From assembly GCA_041749275.1 (NCBI GenBank), contig JBGTBQ010000471.1:1-6436 (forward strand): a stretch of DNA of 6,436 nucleotides, given 5' to 3'. Each line of letters starts with the position of its first letter. Position 1 is the first letter of the stretch. Under the pieces are notes generated by a model that worked only from the letters and a program-made list of their open reading frames with translations, did not search any database and was not told the DNA's origin. Below, in pieces: positions 1 through 6,257 of this stretch. Both the position numbers and the translations under genes were made by a program. This DNA comes from JBGTBQ01 sp041749275 (GTDB taxonomy: Bacteria > Acidobacteriota > Blastocatellia > Pyrinomonadales > Pyrinomonadaceae).

Positions 1-978
1 GCTCACCCACTTCTCTCGTTTTCTCCCTGCGTACTGTAAGGCTTCCCCCGTCTCGTAGAGATGCGAGACCAGATGCGCTTTGTCCAGGATGAATTGCAAG
101 TTGGGGAAGTGGACGGCTAATTCTTCGCGTAAGCCCTGACCGCCATCGGCCACCCCGATCACTTTCGTGTGCGGCGACAAGCCTTCGATGATGGCGGCGC
201 GAAATAATTCCTGACCGACTTGTGCGTAACTCCCCAGCCGGGCCACATAAGTTCTCGTGGCACTGCCGATGCGCCCAACCAACCCGACCCGCACTTCGCG
301 CCATTCGAGTTCTCGCACGCGCTTGGTGATCTTCTTTGTTTCGGCATCTCTCAAATTCTCACACTGGACGGTGCGAATCTCACAACCATCCAATTCAACC
401 AATAACTCCGCCACCCCACGCCGCACCGCCGCTGGGGTCTCATACGCAGCTTCGGCTGCCGTCAACTTCTCTGCCAGATAGCTCTCGGCCTCTCGGCCGA
501 CTGCTTCTACAACGCGCCCCAGATTGCTGGCCCCGATCTGGAAGCCATAATGTTCCGCAAATCTCGTCGCCGCTTGGGCAAAGCTCTCTTCCGCCCCAAA
601 ATCCGCCAGCGCTCTTTCCACCGCCGGGGTGCGCGTGGCATGTCCAACCTTGAGCCGCTCTTTGACCGGTCGCCGACCCTCGCCTTGGCGCCACAAATAG
701 GGCGACGCAATCTCAATGGCTCCAAACAACACGTCCACTCTGATCGAAGGACGACGCTCGATAGTGAAACCTTCTGCTTTAGCTTCCGCGGTCACTCTTT
801 CGGCTAAGGTGGCAAAGAGCACGCGCATCGCTTCTTGCCCGACCCGCGTCAAGATGGCTTTGGCCTCTGCGTCCTTGTACTGCACTTGCTCTAACTGCTC
901 GGCGGGCAAATCCGCTAAGAGCAGTGTGGCAAGCTCGTGGCTGGTTTGCTGAATAAACTCGGTGTACAGTTCTGTCAT
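1..978 (-). CDS. ISKra4-family DDE transposase, N-terminal 326 residues (3' end off the window)
   Basis: My translation of the minus strand from the ATG at 978-976 is open without a stop to position 1. The protein begins MTELYTEFIQQTSHEL. Residues about 70-150 carry blocks I associate with ISKra4 transposases: SPYLWRQGEGRRPVKERL, then a segment on the pattern PAVERALADFGAEESF and HYGFQIGASNLGRVVE. The probable catalytic core starts at VELDGCEI (D197). The second acidic site is VIGVADGGQGL (D278), followed by FILDKAHLVSH (D299, H302), equivalent to the family's GDGA...DFYH region. The third acidic residue lies beyond the left edge, so completeness cannot be judged. A strong Shine-Dalgarno sequence 8 nt upstream supports the start. 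The protein would cut and join DNA to move its own element. Family assignment rests on remembered motifs, not a search; DDE transposase is near certain, ISKra4 likely. Confidence 0.82.
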   Translation of the reverse strand, partial: MTELYTEFIQQTSHELATLLLADLPAEQLEQVQYKDAEAKAILTRVGQEAMRVLFATLAERVTAEAKAEGFTIERRPSIRVDVLFGAIEIASPYLWRQGEGRRPVKERLKVGHATRTPAVERALADFGAEESFAQAATRFAEHYGFQIGASNLGRVVEAVGREAESYLAEKLTAAEAAYETPAAVRRGVAELLVELDGCEIRTVQCENLRDAETKKITKRVRELEWREVRVGLVGRIGSATRTYVARLGSYAQVGQELFRAAIIEGLSPHTKVIGVADGGQGLREELAVHFPNLQFILDKAHLVSHLYETGEALQYAGRKREKWVS

Positions 979-1045
979 GGCAATGTCCTCCTCTCACTGA
1001 TTGTCTTTCGCAACATCAGTTTACAGAGGGTTCAAGGACATTGCC
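979..1045 (-). promoter_or_regulatory. Inverted repeat able to fold over the transposase start
   Basis: Positions 979-989 (GGCAATGTCCT) and 1035-1045 (AGGACATTGCC) are perfect 11-bp inverted repeats. Between them 996-1001 (ACTGAT) and 1015-1020 (ATCAGT) form a nested 6-bp stem with a 13-nt loop. In the minus-strand mRNA the 3' arm covers half of the Shine-Dalgarno and the whole spacer, ending directly against the AUG. Several insertion sequences (IS10 and IS50 are classical cases) use such structures to block translation from transcripts entering from outside. That role here is inference. Read on the plus strand, the same repeat is followed by six T residues at 1049-1054, so a plus-strand terminator is an alternative. 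Confidence 0.5.
987..992 (-). promoter_or_regulatory. Shine-Dalgarno of the ISKra4 transposase
   Basis: The minus-strand sequence is AGGAGG, 8 nt before the ATG at 978-976. It is a near-perfect ribosome-binding site and fixes the transposase start. Its 3' half lies in one arm of the inverted repeat at 979-989/1035-1045. Confidence 0.75.
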
Positions 1046-1215
1046 TGCTTTTTTCGTTACCGACTACTTCCGGTTACACTCGTCCTTGCGCGCAACCGCC
1101 CCGCCCCGCGCGCGTACCGCTTAACCACATGGGCGTCGCCGCCTCCATCTCGCGGTGGTAACATGAAGCGCTCGTGGTGGCTTCATCTATCTTTTGACTT
1201 CCCGCACAAAGGCTC

Positions 1216-1224
1216 AGGAAGGAG
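1216..1224 (+). promoter_or_regulatory. Shine-Dalgarno deciding the serine hydrolase start
   Basis: AGGAAGGAG ends 4 nt before the ATG at 1229 (9 nt if the first AGGA is used). No comparable site precedes earlier in-frame starts such as the one at 1001. The ATG at 1229 also opens directly into a lipoprotein signal peptide. Confidence 0.8.
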
Positions 1225-1228
1225 TGAC

Positions 1229-2437
1229 ATGAATCATAAGACTCGACTGTCAACGCGCGGCCTCTTCGCATTGAGCATCGTCCTTCTGGCCTGCGCGCAC
1301 GCGCCGTCTCAGACCCCCGCGCCGACGAGAACAGGCGCCGCGCCCGGTCTCCGGCACAAGCTTCAGGAGAAGCTAGACGCGCTACACGCCGCCGGAAAAT
1401 TTCCCGGCGCAACCGCCGGTTTTGCGCTCGCGGACGGCTCTTCGTTCGGGCTGGCCGTGGGGCTGTCGGACGTAGAGCAGAAGCGGGCGATGAGAGCGGA
1501 CGACCTGATGCTTCAGGGCAGCGTCGGCAAAACTTACGCGGCGGCGGTCGCGTTGCAACTCATCGGCGAGCGGAAGATCGCGCTCGACGACAAGATCGAA
1601 AAATACCTGAGCCATGAAAAATGGTTCGCGCGTTTGCCGAATGCGCGCGACATCACCGTGCGGATGCTCTTGAACCACACGAGCGGACTGGTGCGCTACG
1701 AGTTCAAGGAGCAGTTTACGAAAGACCTCACCGCCAACCCGGATAAGGTCTGGAAGCCGGAGGAGCTTGTGTCATACATCCTCGACACCAAAGCTCCGTT
1801 CAGCGCGGGCGCCGGCTGGGAGTATTCGGATACGAACTACATCGTGCTCGGCATGATTATCGAGCGCGTGACGAAACGGCGCTACTACGAAGAGGTTAGA
1901 CGCCGCCTCCTCGTCCCGCTCAAACTCCGGCGCACCGTCCCTTCCGACAGCCGTATCATCGCGGGACTCGCGCAAGGCTACGCCGGGCCGGACAATCCTT
2001 TCGGCGGCACGGACGCGATGATCGTCGGGGGCAAGTTCGCCATCAACCCGCAGTTCGAGTGGACGGGCGGCGGCATCGCCTCGACGACCGAAGACCTCGC
2101 GCGCTGGGCAAAGGCGCTTTACGAGGGGCGCGCGTTCGCTCCCTCGCTGATGCCGCAAGTCTTGAACGGCGTCCCGGCGAAGCTGGGGCCGAACGTCAAA
2201 TACGGCCTCGGCGTCATCATCCGCGAGACCGACTACGGCCCGGCCTACGGCCACAGCGGATTCTTCCCCGGCTACATCACCGAGATGATCTACTTCCCGG
2301 AACTCAAGACGGCCATCGCCGTGCAGGTCAACACCAGCGCGCCGCGCACGACCGGCAAGCCCTTGTCCCGCTTCATCACGGACTTCGCGGAGATCATCAA
2401 ACAGGAAGCCGCGAATGCAAAAAGCCCTCACCGATGA
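1229..2437 (+). CDS. Beta-lactamase-fold serine hydrolase, predicted lipoprotein
   Basis: A 402-residue member of the beta-lactamase/penicillin-binding-protein-like serine hydrolases (Pfam Beta-lactamase, PF00144; class C-like fold). Residues 1-21 form a signal peptide ending LSIVLLAC, with C22 as probable lipidated cysteine, so the enzyme should be membrane-anchored outside the cytoplasm. The family's three active-site elements are present in order: SxxK as GSVGK (S98 nucleophile, K101), the tyrosine motif YSD (Y199-D201) within WEYSDTNYIVLG, and HSG (H342-G344) in place of KTG. LLNHTSGL at 147-154 is also typical. Length is normal for a one-domain member. Family members include DD-peptidases, esterases and beta-lactamases; the sequence does not tell which substrate applies, and antibiotic resistance should not be assumed. 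The open frame extends upstream to 1001, but that part lacks a ribosome-binding site and protein-like character. The gene stands alone; the next sequence downstream is a pseudogene fragment. Confidence 0.92.
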   Translation: MNHKTRLSTRGLFALSIVLLACAHAPSQTPAPTRTGAAPGLRHKLQEKLDALHAAGKFPGATAGFALADGSSFGLAVGLSDVEQKRAMRADDLMLQGSVGKTYAAAVALQLIGERKIALDDKIEKYLSHEKWFARLPNARDITVRMLLNHTSGLVRYEFKEQFTKDLTANPDKVWKPEELVSYILDTKAPFSAGAGWEYSDTNYIVLGMIIERVTKRRYYEEVRRRLLVPLKLRRTVPSDSRIIAGLAQGYAGPDNPFGGTDAMIVGGKFAINPQFEWTGGGIASTTEDLARWAKALYEGRAFAPSLMPQVLNGVPAKLGPNVKYGLGVIIRETDYGPAYGHSGFFPGYITEMIYFPELKTAIAVQVNTSAPRTTGKPLSRFITDFAEIIKQEAANAKSPHR

Positions 2438-2471
2438 CGCGGCGCGCTCCCGCTCCCGCGGGCGGTTCTGA

Positions 2472-2732
2472 CCTACCTCGCGCGCCCGCTCCGTCAACGA
2501 CTGTGTCTTCTCTCCGGACGAAAGGTACGTCGCATCAGTCTCGCACGATCAGACGCTCAAAGTTTGGGACGTGGCGACGACCGCGCAGGTCTGCGAGTTC
2601 CCGGCGGGCTTCTTTCTGCTGCGCGTGGCGTGGTCGGGCGACGGCCAGACGTTGACCGCGACCAGCGAGTTCGACCGCTACTTCCGTCTGCGTGTGGAGA
2701 ACCTCGCCGCCGCCCCGCGGGCCGTGCGTTAG
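2472..2732 (+). pseudogene. C-terminal fragment of a WD40-repeat protein, no start codon
   Basis: The frame opened by the TGA at 2469-2471 runs to TAG at 2730-2732. From about 2490 it reads as a good WD40 blade: SVNDCVFSPDERYVASVS, then HDQTLKVWDV with the terminal WD dipeptide. A weaker second blade follows (RVAWSGDGQTLTATS), and then a short tail ending AAPRAVR. There is no ATG, GTG or TTG start with a ribosome-binding site ahead of it. The Gly-His that normally opens a blade is missing, so the upstream part of the gene has been lost. The break lies between the serine hydrolase stop (2437) and about 2490. In bacteria such repeats usually form C-terminal propellers of large multidomain proteins (kinase, NACHT/NB-ARC or TIR fusions); which kind this was cannot be told. 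This is a clear remnant unless a frameshift links it to something outside the recognised frames. Confidence 0.8.
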
Positions 2733-2846
2733 TGCGGCAAGTGTGTTCGGTTGTATGTCCGACAAGCATTCGCCCGGCACGCGCAAACCTGTCTCGGCGG
2801 GCCACCCTCCGACACCCGCCGCCGCGCGCATCTCCCACACTTAAAC

Positions 2847-2865
2847 GCCTTCCGGCGACGGAGGC
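2847..2865 (+). other. GC-rich hairpin with GCGA tetraloop upstream of the two-gene operon
   Basis: GCCTTCCG and CGGAGGC pair around a GCGA loop, with one bulged T at 2851. The loop is of the stable GNRA type. It ends 45 nt before the ATG at 2911. No T-run follows on either strand, so it is not a standard terminator. It may be a leader structure or simply GC-rich chance. The rest of 2733-2910 shows no gene, and I recognise no promoter in it. Confidence 0.3.
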
Positions 2866-2910
2866 CGCACGCTGCCGCTGCTGGCACCGTGTTTGCTTTT
2901 CCGTTTGCCG

Positions 2911-3519
2911 ATGAGACACCACACAAAAATAAGCAGAGCTTTCGCGGGCGGCGTGTCAGCCGTGATCCTTGTACTTCTTCCGCCGATGGTGCTCGCCATG
3001 CGGCAGACGCAGGAGGGCGCTCGACCCGGCGCATCGGCCAAAAACGAGCAGACGATTGCCGCCTTCGATAAGGGTGTGAAGGAGTATGTCAAGCTGCGTG
3101 AAGGCATCGAAGAGAAGTTGCCGAAGCTCTCGAAGGAGAGCACGTCCGAACAGATCGAGGCGCACAAAAAGAGTTTTCAGGACGCCGTCAGGGTCGCTCG
3201 CTCCGGCGCGAAACACGGCGACGTGTTGACTCCGGAGATCGCGGCGTATATCCGCGCCATCATTCGAGAGGAGTTCAAGGGGAAAGAGAGACAGGAGCTA
3301 CGCGAGACGGTTCTCGAAGCAGACACCAAAGGCGTTCCGCTCCGCGTCAATTACCCTTACCCAGAGACGAAAGAGCTAGTCGAGATGCCGCCGACGCTGC
3401 TGCTGAAACTCCCGCTGTTGCCCAAACAGGTGAAGTATCGCTTCGTCAACCGGGGGTTGCTGCTGGTTGATAGAGAGAATGGCCTCATCATTGACTACAT
3501 GACCGACGCCCTGCCGTAG
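2911..3519 (+). CDS. Exported protein of unknown function
   Basis: A 202-residue protein that I cannot assign to a named family. The start at 2911 is chosen because it gives a standard signal peptide: basic MRHHTKISR, a hydrophobic core AGGVSAVILVLLPPMVLA, and probable cleavage after VLA near residue 30. A TTG at 2893 would add six residues. Neither start has a recognisable Shine-Dalgarno. The mature part begins with a charged, mostly helical region (about 40-130: EYVKLREGIEEKLPKL, then the IREEFKGKERQELRETVL segment). It ends in a compact segment of about 60 residues with VNYPYPETKELVEMPPTLL, LPLLPKQVKYRF and LLLVDRENGLIIDYM, which looks like a conserved small beta-rich domain. There is no catalytic motif I can name. 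The gene lies 26 bp ahead of the phosphoesterase on the same strand, so the two are probably co-transcribed and both act outside the cytoplasm. Coding status is well supported by the signal peptide and codon pattern. Confidence 0.82.
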   Translation: MRHHTKISRAFAGGVSAVILVLLPPMVLAMRQTQEGARPGASAKNEQTIAAFDKGVKEYVKLREGIEEKLPKLSKESTSEQIEAHKKSFQDAVRVARSGAKHGDVLTPEIAAYIRAIIREEFKGKERQELRETVLEADTKGVPLRVNYPYPETKELVEMPPTLLLKLPLLPKQVKYRFVNRGLLLVDRENGLIIDYMTDALP

Positions 3520-3533
3520 CCGGGCGCGCGAAA

Positions 3534-3538
3534 GAGGA
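3534..3538 (+). promoter_or_regulatory. Shine-Dalgarno of the metallophosphoesterase
   Basis: GAGGA, within AAAGAGGAAA, lies 7 nt before the ATG at 3546. It falls in the 26-bp gap after the upstream stop codon, which fits translation from a shared transcript. Confidence 0.7.
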
Positions 3539-3545
3539 AACTGAC

Positions 3546-4487
3546 ATGAGACGGTTCATCGCTTCAACCGCGGCCATCGCCGTGTTGTCTTTCGGCGTCC
3601 TGTGGGGGGACGCTCGCGGTCAGAATCACGCTCCGGCCAGCGTGCATACCGGGCCGGTGGCGGGCGCGCCGGTCAAACTCAGCCTGCCGCTCAAGGACGG
3701 CTCCGTCCGCTTTCTCGTCATCGGCGACACAGGCACGGGCACCGACCAACAGCACGAGTTGGCCGCGGTGATGCGGCGCTACCGGAGCGCCTTCCCTTAT
3801 GAGTTCATCCTCATGCTCGGCGACAACATGTACGGCGCGGAGAAGGCCGCCGACTTTAAGAAGAAATTCGAGGACGTGTACAAGGGGCTGCTCGACGAGA
3901 AAGTAAAATTCTACGCCACGCTCGGCAATCACGACGAGGCGAACCAGCGCTTCTACGAATACTTCAACATGAACGGCGAGGAGTATTACAACTTCCGGAA
4001 AGGCGATGTCTCTTTCTACTCGCTCAACAGCAATTATATGGACAAGCGTCAGGTCAAGTGGCTGGAAGAGAAGCTATCGGCGGACACATCAAAGTGGAAG
4101 ATCACGTTTTTGCATCATCCGCCCTACTCGTCGGGCGGCAAGCACGGCTCCTCTACGGGCGTGCGCGAGGTGGTCGAACCCATCTTCCTCAAGTACGGGG
4201 TGAACGCGGTGCTCGCCGGCCACGAGCATTTCTACGAGCGCCTCAAGCCGCAGAAGGGGATTTATTATTTCATCTCCGGCGCGGGCGGCAAGCTCAGGCC
4301 CGGCGACGTGAAAGACAACTCGCCTTTGACGGAGAAAGCCTACGACACGGACATGTCCTTTATGCTTGTCGAAATCGCCGGCGACCAGATGCACTTTCAG
4401 GTCATCTCGCGCACCGGCGAGACCGTGGATGCGGGCGTCCTCACGCGCCAGCAAAAGAATAATGTGAAGAATGCGAATCAAGAGTAG
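3546..4487 (+). CDS. Exported calcineurin-like metallophosphoesterase (purple acid phosphatase-like)
   Basis: A 313-residue protein with a signal peptide (MRRFIASTAAIAVLSFGVLW, probable cleavage near residues 23-25), so it acts in the periplasm or outside the cell. All metal-binding blocks of the calcineurin-like phosphoesterases (Pfam Metallophos, PF00149) are present in order: GDTGTG (D61), GDNMYG (D93, N94, Y96), GNHDE (N128-D130), LHHPPYSSGG (H190/H191) and GHEHFYER (H226, H228). The GDNxY form and the DFKKKFEDVY segment resemble tartrate-resistant purple acid phosphatases, where the tyrosine binds ferric iron. The likely reaction is hydrolysis of phosphomonoesters, perhaps for phosphate scavenging; substrate unknown. 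The 3' end is unusual: the last five codons (NANQE) and the TAG stop lie inside the left terminal repeat of the insertion sequence starting at 4470. The native C-terminus has therefore probably been replaced. The catalytic domain appears intact, so the enzyme may still work. Confidence 0.93.
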   Translation: MRRFIASTAAIAVLSFGVLWGDARGQNHAPASVHTGPVAGAPVKLSLPLKDGSVRFLVIGDTGTGTDQQHELAAVMRRYRSAFPYEFILMLGDNMYGAEKAADFKKKFEDVYKGLLDEKVKFYATLGNHDEANQRFYEYFNMNGEEYYNFRKGDVSFYSLNSNYMDKRQVKWLEEKLSADTSKWKITFLHHPPYSSGGKHGSSTGVREVVEPIFLKYGVNAVLAGHEHFYERLKPQKGIYYFISGAGGKLRPGDVKDNSPLTEKAYDTDMSFMLVEIAGDQMHFQVISRTGETVDAGVLTRQQKNNVKNANQE

Positions 4488-4490
4488 AAA
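4470..4490 (+). repeat. Left terminal inverted repeat of the IS982-like element
   Basis: 21 bp, perfectly complementary in reverse to 5386-5406. It starts AATGCGAATCAAGAG. It contains both the TAG stop of the phosphoesterase (4485-4487, plus strand) and the TGA stop of the transposase (4478-4480, minus strand). Confidence 0.85.
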
Positions 4491-5350
4491 GTTAAGAGCA
4501 AACAAGCCACTGCGAGTTTGCCGTAGCAATGCACGAACAAACCTTTGGTTGAACGCACCCGCGAAGCATTCTGGATATTCGTTCTTTGAATTAACCAACC
4601 GAAGAAACCCTCAATCGGTTGTCTGAAGCTGGAGATAAAGCGCGACCACAGTGCCGGAGCATCGGTCTCCGGTTCATTCCGCTTCCGCTTGTATGGCGTC
4701 ACGAGTTGTGTCCCGCCTGCGGCGAACACGGCTTTTGTCTCTTCGTCCGCATAAGCTTTATCGCCGAACAGGACGCACTCGCCCAACGCGGGGTTGAGTT
4801 CGCGCAACACCGATAAGTCGTGTTGTGAAGCCCGGCTCAGATGCAGGCGCGCCGGAAGGGGCAACTGGTTCGTCCGACGCAAGGCGATGGTATGGAGTTT
4901 GACGCCGTAGTAGTAACTGCTTTTGCTGGCGCAAAAACCTTTGTCCGCGACTTCCGGCGCAACTCGTGCTGTGCTGCTTCTGCCGCCTTTTGCCAGCATG
5001 ACAGGCAAGCTGTCAATGAGGCGGTCGGCTCCGCGCGCAAGGTGCACGACCGAAGATTCCAGCACGTCGCTGATGAGTTCAGCGAAAGCTGGGGCGAGCA
5101 GGTTCAAGCGACGATTGAAGGCTTGATAGCTGGGCAGACTTGGGAACCAAGCGTGCCCATGACGGCGCACGTAGTAGTAGATGCGGCGTTGTTCGTGAAA
5201 GCCTTGCAAATGGCCGAACAGGTACATGGTTAAAAGCTCTTCGTCCGTGCAGCGTGGGCGGAAGTTGCTCATGCGTTGATATTTCAAGTCGGGCCGTTTA
5301 TCGTAGAAGCGGCAGACTAGCAAGTAGAGTTCGATGAGTTCGTGTTCCAC
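4478..5350 (-). CDS. IS982-like DDE transposase
   Basis: A 290-residue transposase catalysing movement of the surrounding element. The N-terminal region (about 1-90) contains IELYLLVCRFYDK and SLPSYQAFNRRLN, as expected for the IS982 family. The DDE core is complete: D113 in LIDSLPV, D197 in LFGDKAYAD, and E247 in RQPIEGFFGWL. A KGF...YYYGVKLHTI block lies between the first two, and the C-terminal KLAVACLLLTFYS follows. The start used is GTG at 5350, because family-like sequence begins at once; no good Shine-Dalgarno precedes it. An ATG at residue 27 is the alternative but would remove conserved-looking residues. The stop lies inside the left terminal repeat. No frameshift or internal stop is visible, so it looks functional. 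IS982 is my best family call; another DDE family of IS5-like type is possible. Confidence 0.88.
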   Translation of the reverse strand: MEHELIELYLLVCRFYDKRPDLKYQRMSNFRPRCTDEELLTMYLFGHLQGFHEQRRIYYYVRRHGHAWFPSLPSYQAFNRRLNLLAPAFAELISDVLESSVVHLARGADRLIDSLPVMLAKGGRSSTARVAPEVADKGFCASKSSYYYGVKLHTIALRRTNQLPLPARLHLSRASQHDLSVLRELNPALGECVLFGDKAYADEETKAVFAAGGTQLVTPYKRKRNEPETDAPALWSRFISSFRQPIEGFFGWLIQRTNIQNASRVRSTKGLFVHCYGKLAVACLLLTFYS

Positions 5351-5385
5351 AAACCGATTCTACCGAACTCTTGGTTAGTCTGCTT

Positions 5386-5406
5386 TTTCTACTCTTGATT
5401 CGCATT
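5386..5406 (-). repeat. Right terminal inverted repeat of the IS982-like element
   Basis: 21 bp, the exact reverse complement of 4470-4490. Inward of it the two ends differ, apart from a loose purine-rich similarity. The transposase leader (5351-5385) lies between this repeat and the GTG start; I see no strong promoter in it. Confidence 0.85.
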
Positions 5407-5415
5407 GTATGAGAA

Positions 5416-6246
5416 TTAATAGTAAGAGATAGTGCGGTAGATTATTTCGCTTATACTTTCTGCTCCCGCATTATTTTCGTTTTTGGAGGATTCTACTCTT
5501 CTAATCCAATTACCATGCGTATCATAATCATAACGGTAATTAATAATTAAGGGTGTGTCACTATCAGAGCTTAGGACGGAAATTTGGTAAACCTCTCCTT
5601 TACCGTTGTACTTAAAAAGCCTTTTACCTATAAGCTGCCCTTTCTTCACGTCCATTTCAGATATTCGTCCGTTCGAGTCTTTAGAGTAAAGGACATCTGT
5701 TCGGAGATCACCAGCAGGATTGTATTCAAGTACCTGAACAGTTCTACTTTGAGGAGCGGTTATATTTACCTTTTTACTAAGCAGGGAACCGTCGGCAACA
5801 TCATTTTGAACTTTGCTGGTTATCTCTCCCGATGCAGCGTAGGAGTATACAGTCTCAGTCCAAAGCGATCCGTCAATCTTATAATGGTGCTTTCTTACTA
5901 ACTTCGGTCCGTCATATAAATATCTGGTAGGAGGCATTTCGACCCCATCTCCTCGATAACCTATCACCTCAACTAGACGACCAGCAGAATCAAAAACTGC
6001 TTTCTCATATAACTTTCGAGACCAGCCATTATTTTGGTCAGTAGTCTCTATAGTAATCGAATATACAGAACCTTTTGCTAAATACAGTGTGTTATTTTGC
6101 TCATCAATAACATTACTGTCCGAATCCTTCACTTCTATTGTTGAAGATTGAGTGAAATGATGTTGAGTGCATTTCTCATTAAGAGAAATGCTGGCGAGAA
6201 ATATCATTGGGATGAAAGCTGAACGCAATGTCAGAGGTGCCATCAT
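5416..6246 (-). CDS. Secreted protein with RHS/YD-like repeats, unknown function
   Basis: A 276-residue protein. An N-terminal hydrophobic stretch (about 9-22, SAFIPMIFLASISL) suggests export. C26 is not in a convincing lipobox. From about residue 80 there is a series of imperfect repeats built on aromatic-Asp/Asn, Gly and a beta-strand: VFDSAGRLVEVIGY (84-97), VYSYAASGEI, LEYNPAGDLRTDVLY (173-187), FKYNGKGEVYQISVL and YDYDTHGNWIRRV (239-251). This is the character of RHS/YD repeats, which form beta-rich extracellular shells. The protein is far smaller than true RHS toxins and has no polymorphic C-terminal domain, so a toxin role is not supported. AGAGG at 6253-6257 precedes the ATG by 6 nt; a second ATG follows immediately. 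The gene is clearly more AT-rich than the genes to its left, which suggests recent acquisition. It is convergent with the phosphoesterase, with the insertion sequence between them. Confidence 0.78.
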   Translation of the reverse strand: MMAPLTLRSAFIPMIFLASISLNEKCTQHHFTQSSTIEVKDSDSNVIDEQNNTLYLAKGSVYSITIETTDQNNGWSRKLYEKAVFDSAGRLVEVIGYRGDGVEMPPTRYLYDGPKLVRKHHYKIDGSLWTETVYSYAASGEITSKVQNDVADGSLLSKKVNITAPQSRTVQVLEYNPAGDLRTDVLYSKDSNGRISEMDVKKGQLIGKRLFKYNGKGEVYQISVLSSDSDTPLIINYRYDYDTHGNWIRRVESSKNENNAGAESISEIIYRTISYY

Positions 6247-6252
6247 AATCTA

Positions 6253-6257
6253 CCTCT
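6253..6257 (-). promoter_or_regulatory. Shine-Dalgarno of the RHS-like gene
   Basis: AGAGG on the minus strand, 6 nt before the ATG at 6246-6244, supports that start. Upstream (6258-6310) is AT-rich with T and A runs and may hold the promoter, but I cannot pick hexamers with confidence. Confidence 0.55.

Larger units (their letters stand above)
1..1080 (-). mobile_element. Partial ISKra4-like insertion sequence (transposase-start end)
   Basis: The element contains the transposase and its roughly 100-nt upstream leader. The outer end is not proven, because the other terminus is outside the window and the inverted repeats cannot be paired. I place it near 1080: base composition changes there from mixed sequence to very GC-rich sequence, and the stretch 1056-1080 (CGTTACCGACTACTTCCGG, then TTACAC) looks like an IS tip when read inward. 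Treat the boundary as approximate by several tens of bases. Confidence 0.45.
4470..5406 (-). mobile_element. Complete IS982-like insertion sequence, 937 bp
   Basis: The element is bounded by perfect 21-bp inverted repeats at 4470-4490 and 5386-5406 and holds one transposase gene filling almost the whole length. Size, gene architecture and the transposase sequence fit the IS982 family (about 1 kb, one DDE gene of about 290 residues). No direct target duplication is evident: the bases just outside are ATGTGAAG on the left and GTATGAGA on the right. It sits between the converging 3' ends of the phosphoesterase and the RHS-like gene, only 9 bp beyond the stop codon of the latter. Confidence 0.8.

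Noticed and set aside
1108..1150. tRNA-like 5' half on the minus strand (GGCGGCGACGCCCATGTGG then TTAAG)
   Set aside because: The D-arm-like sequence is suggestive, but no anticodon arm, T arm or complementary acceptor 3' end follows, and the next bases are a simple GC-rich run. At best a remnant; more likely chance.
1163..1186. 7-bp inverted repeat ATGAAGC / GCTTCAT
   Set aside because: Short stem with a 10-nt loop, no T-run, no second copy in the window, and not placed near a start codon or ribosome-binding site.
1001..1228. N-terminal extension of the serine hydrolase frame
   Set aside because: It overlaps the leader of the ISKra4 element, has no ribosome-binding site, and would bury the lipoprotein signal inside the protein. 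The ATG at 1229 has a strong site.
2455..2462. CCCGCGGG palindrome after the serine hydrolase as terminator
   Set aside because: It has no loop and no T-run, and such palindromes are expected in very GC-rich sequence.
1772..2497. 241-residue open frame on the minus strand
   Set aside because: It lies fully across the serine hydrolase, is dominated by Arg/Ala/Glu as expected of an antisense GC-rich frame, and has no recognisable motif.
4596..4621. 7-bp inverted repeat CAACCGA / TCGGTTG
   Set aside because: It lies inside the transposase coding sequence near the catalytic glutamate region; no sign of function beyond coding.
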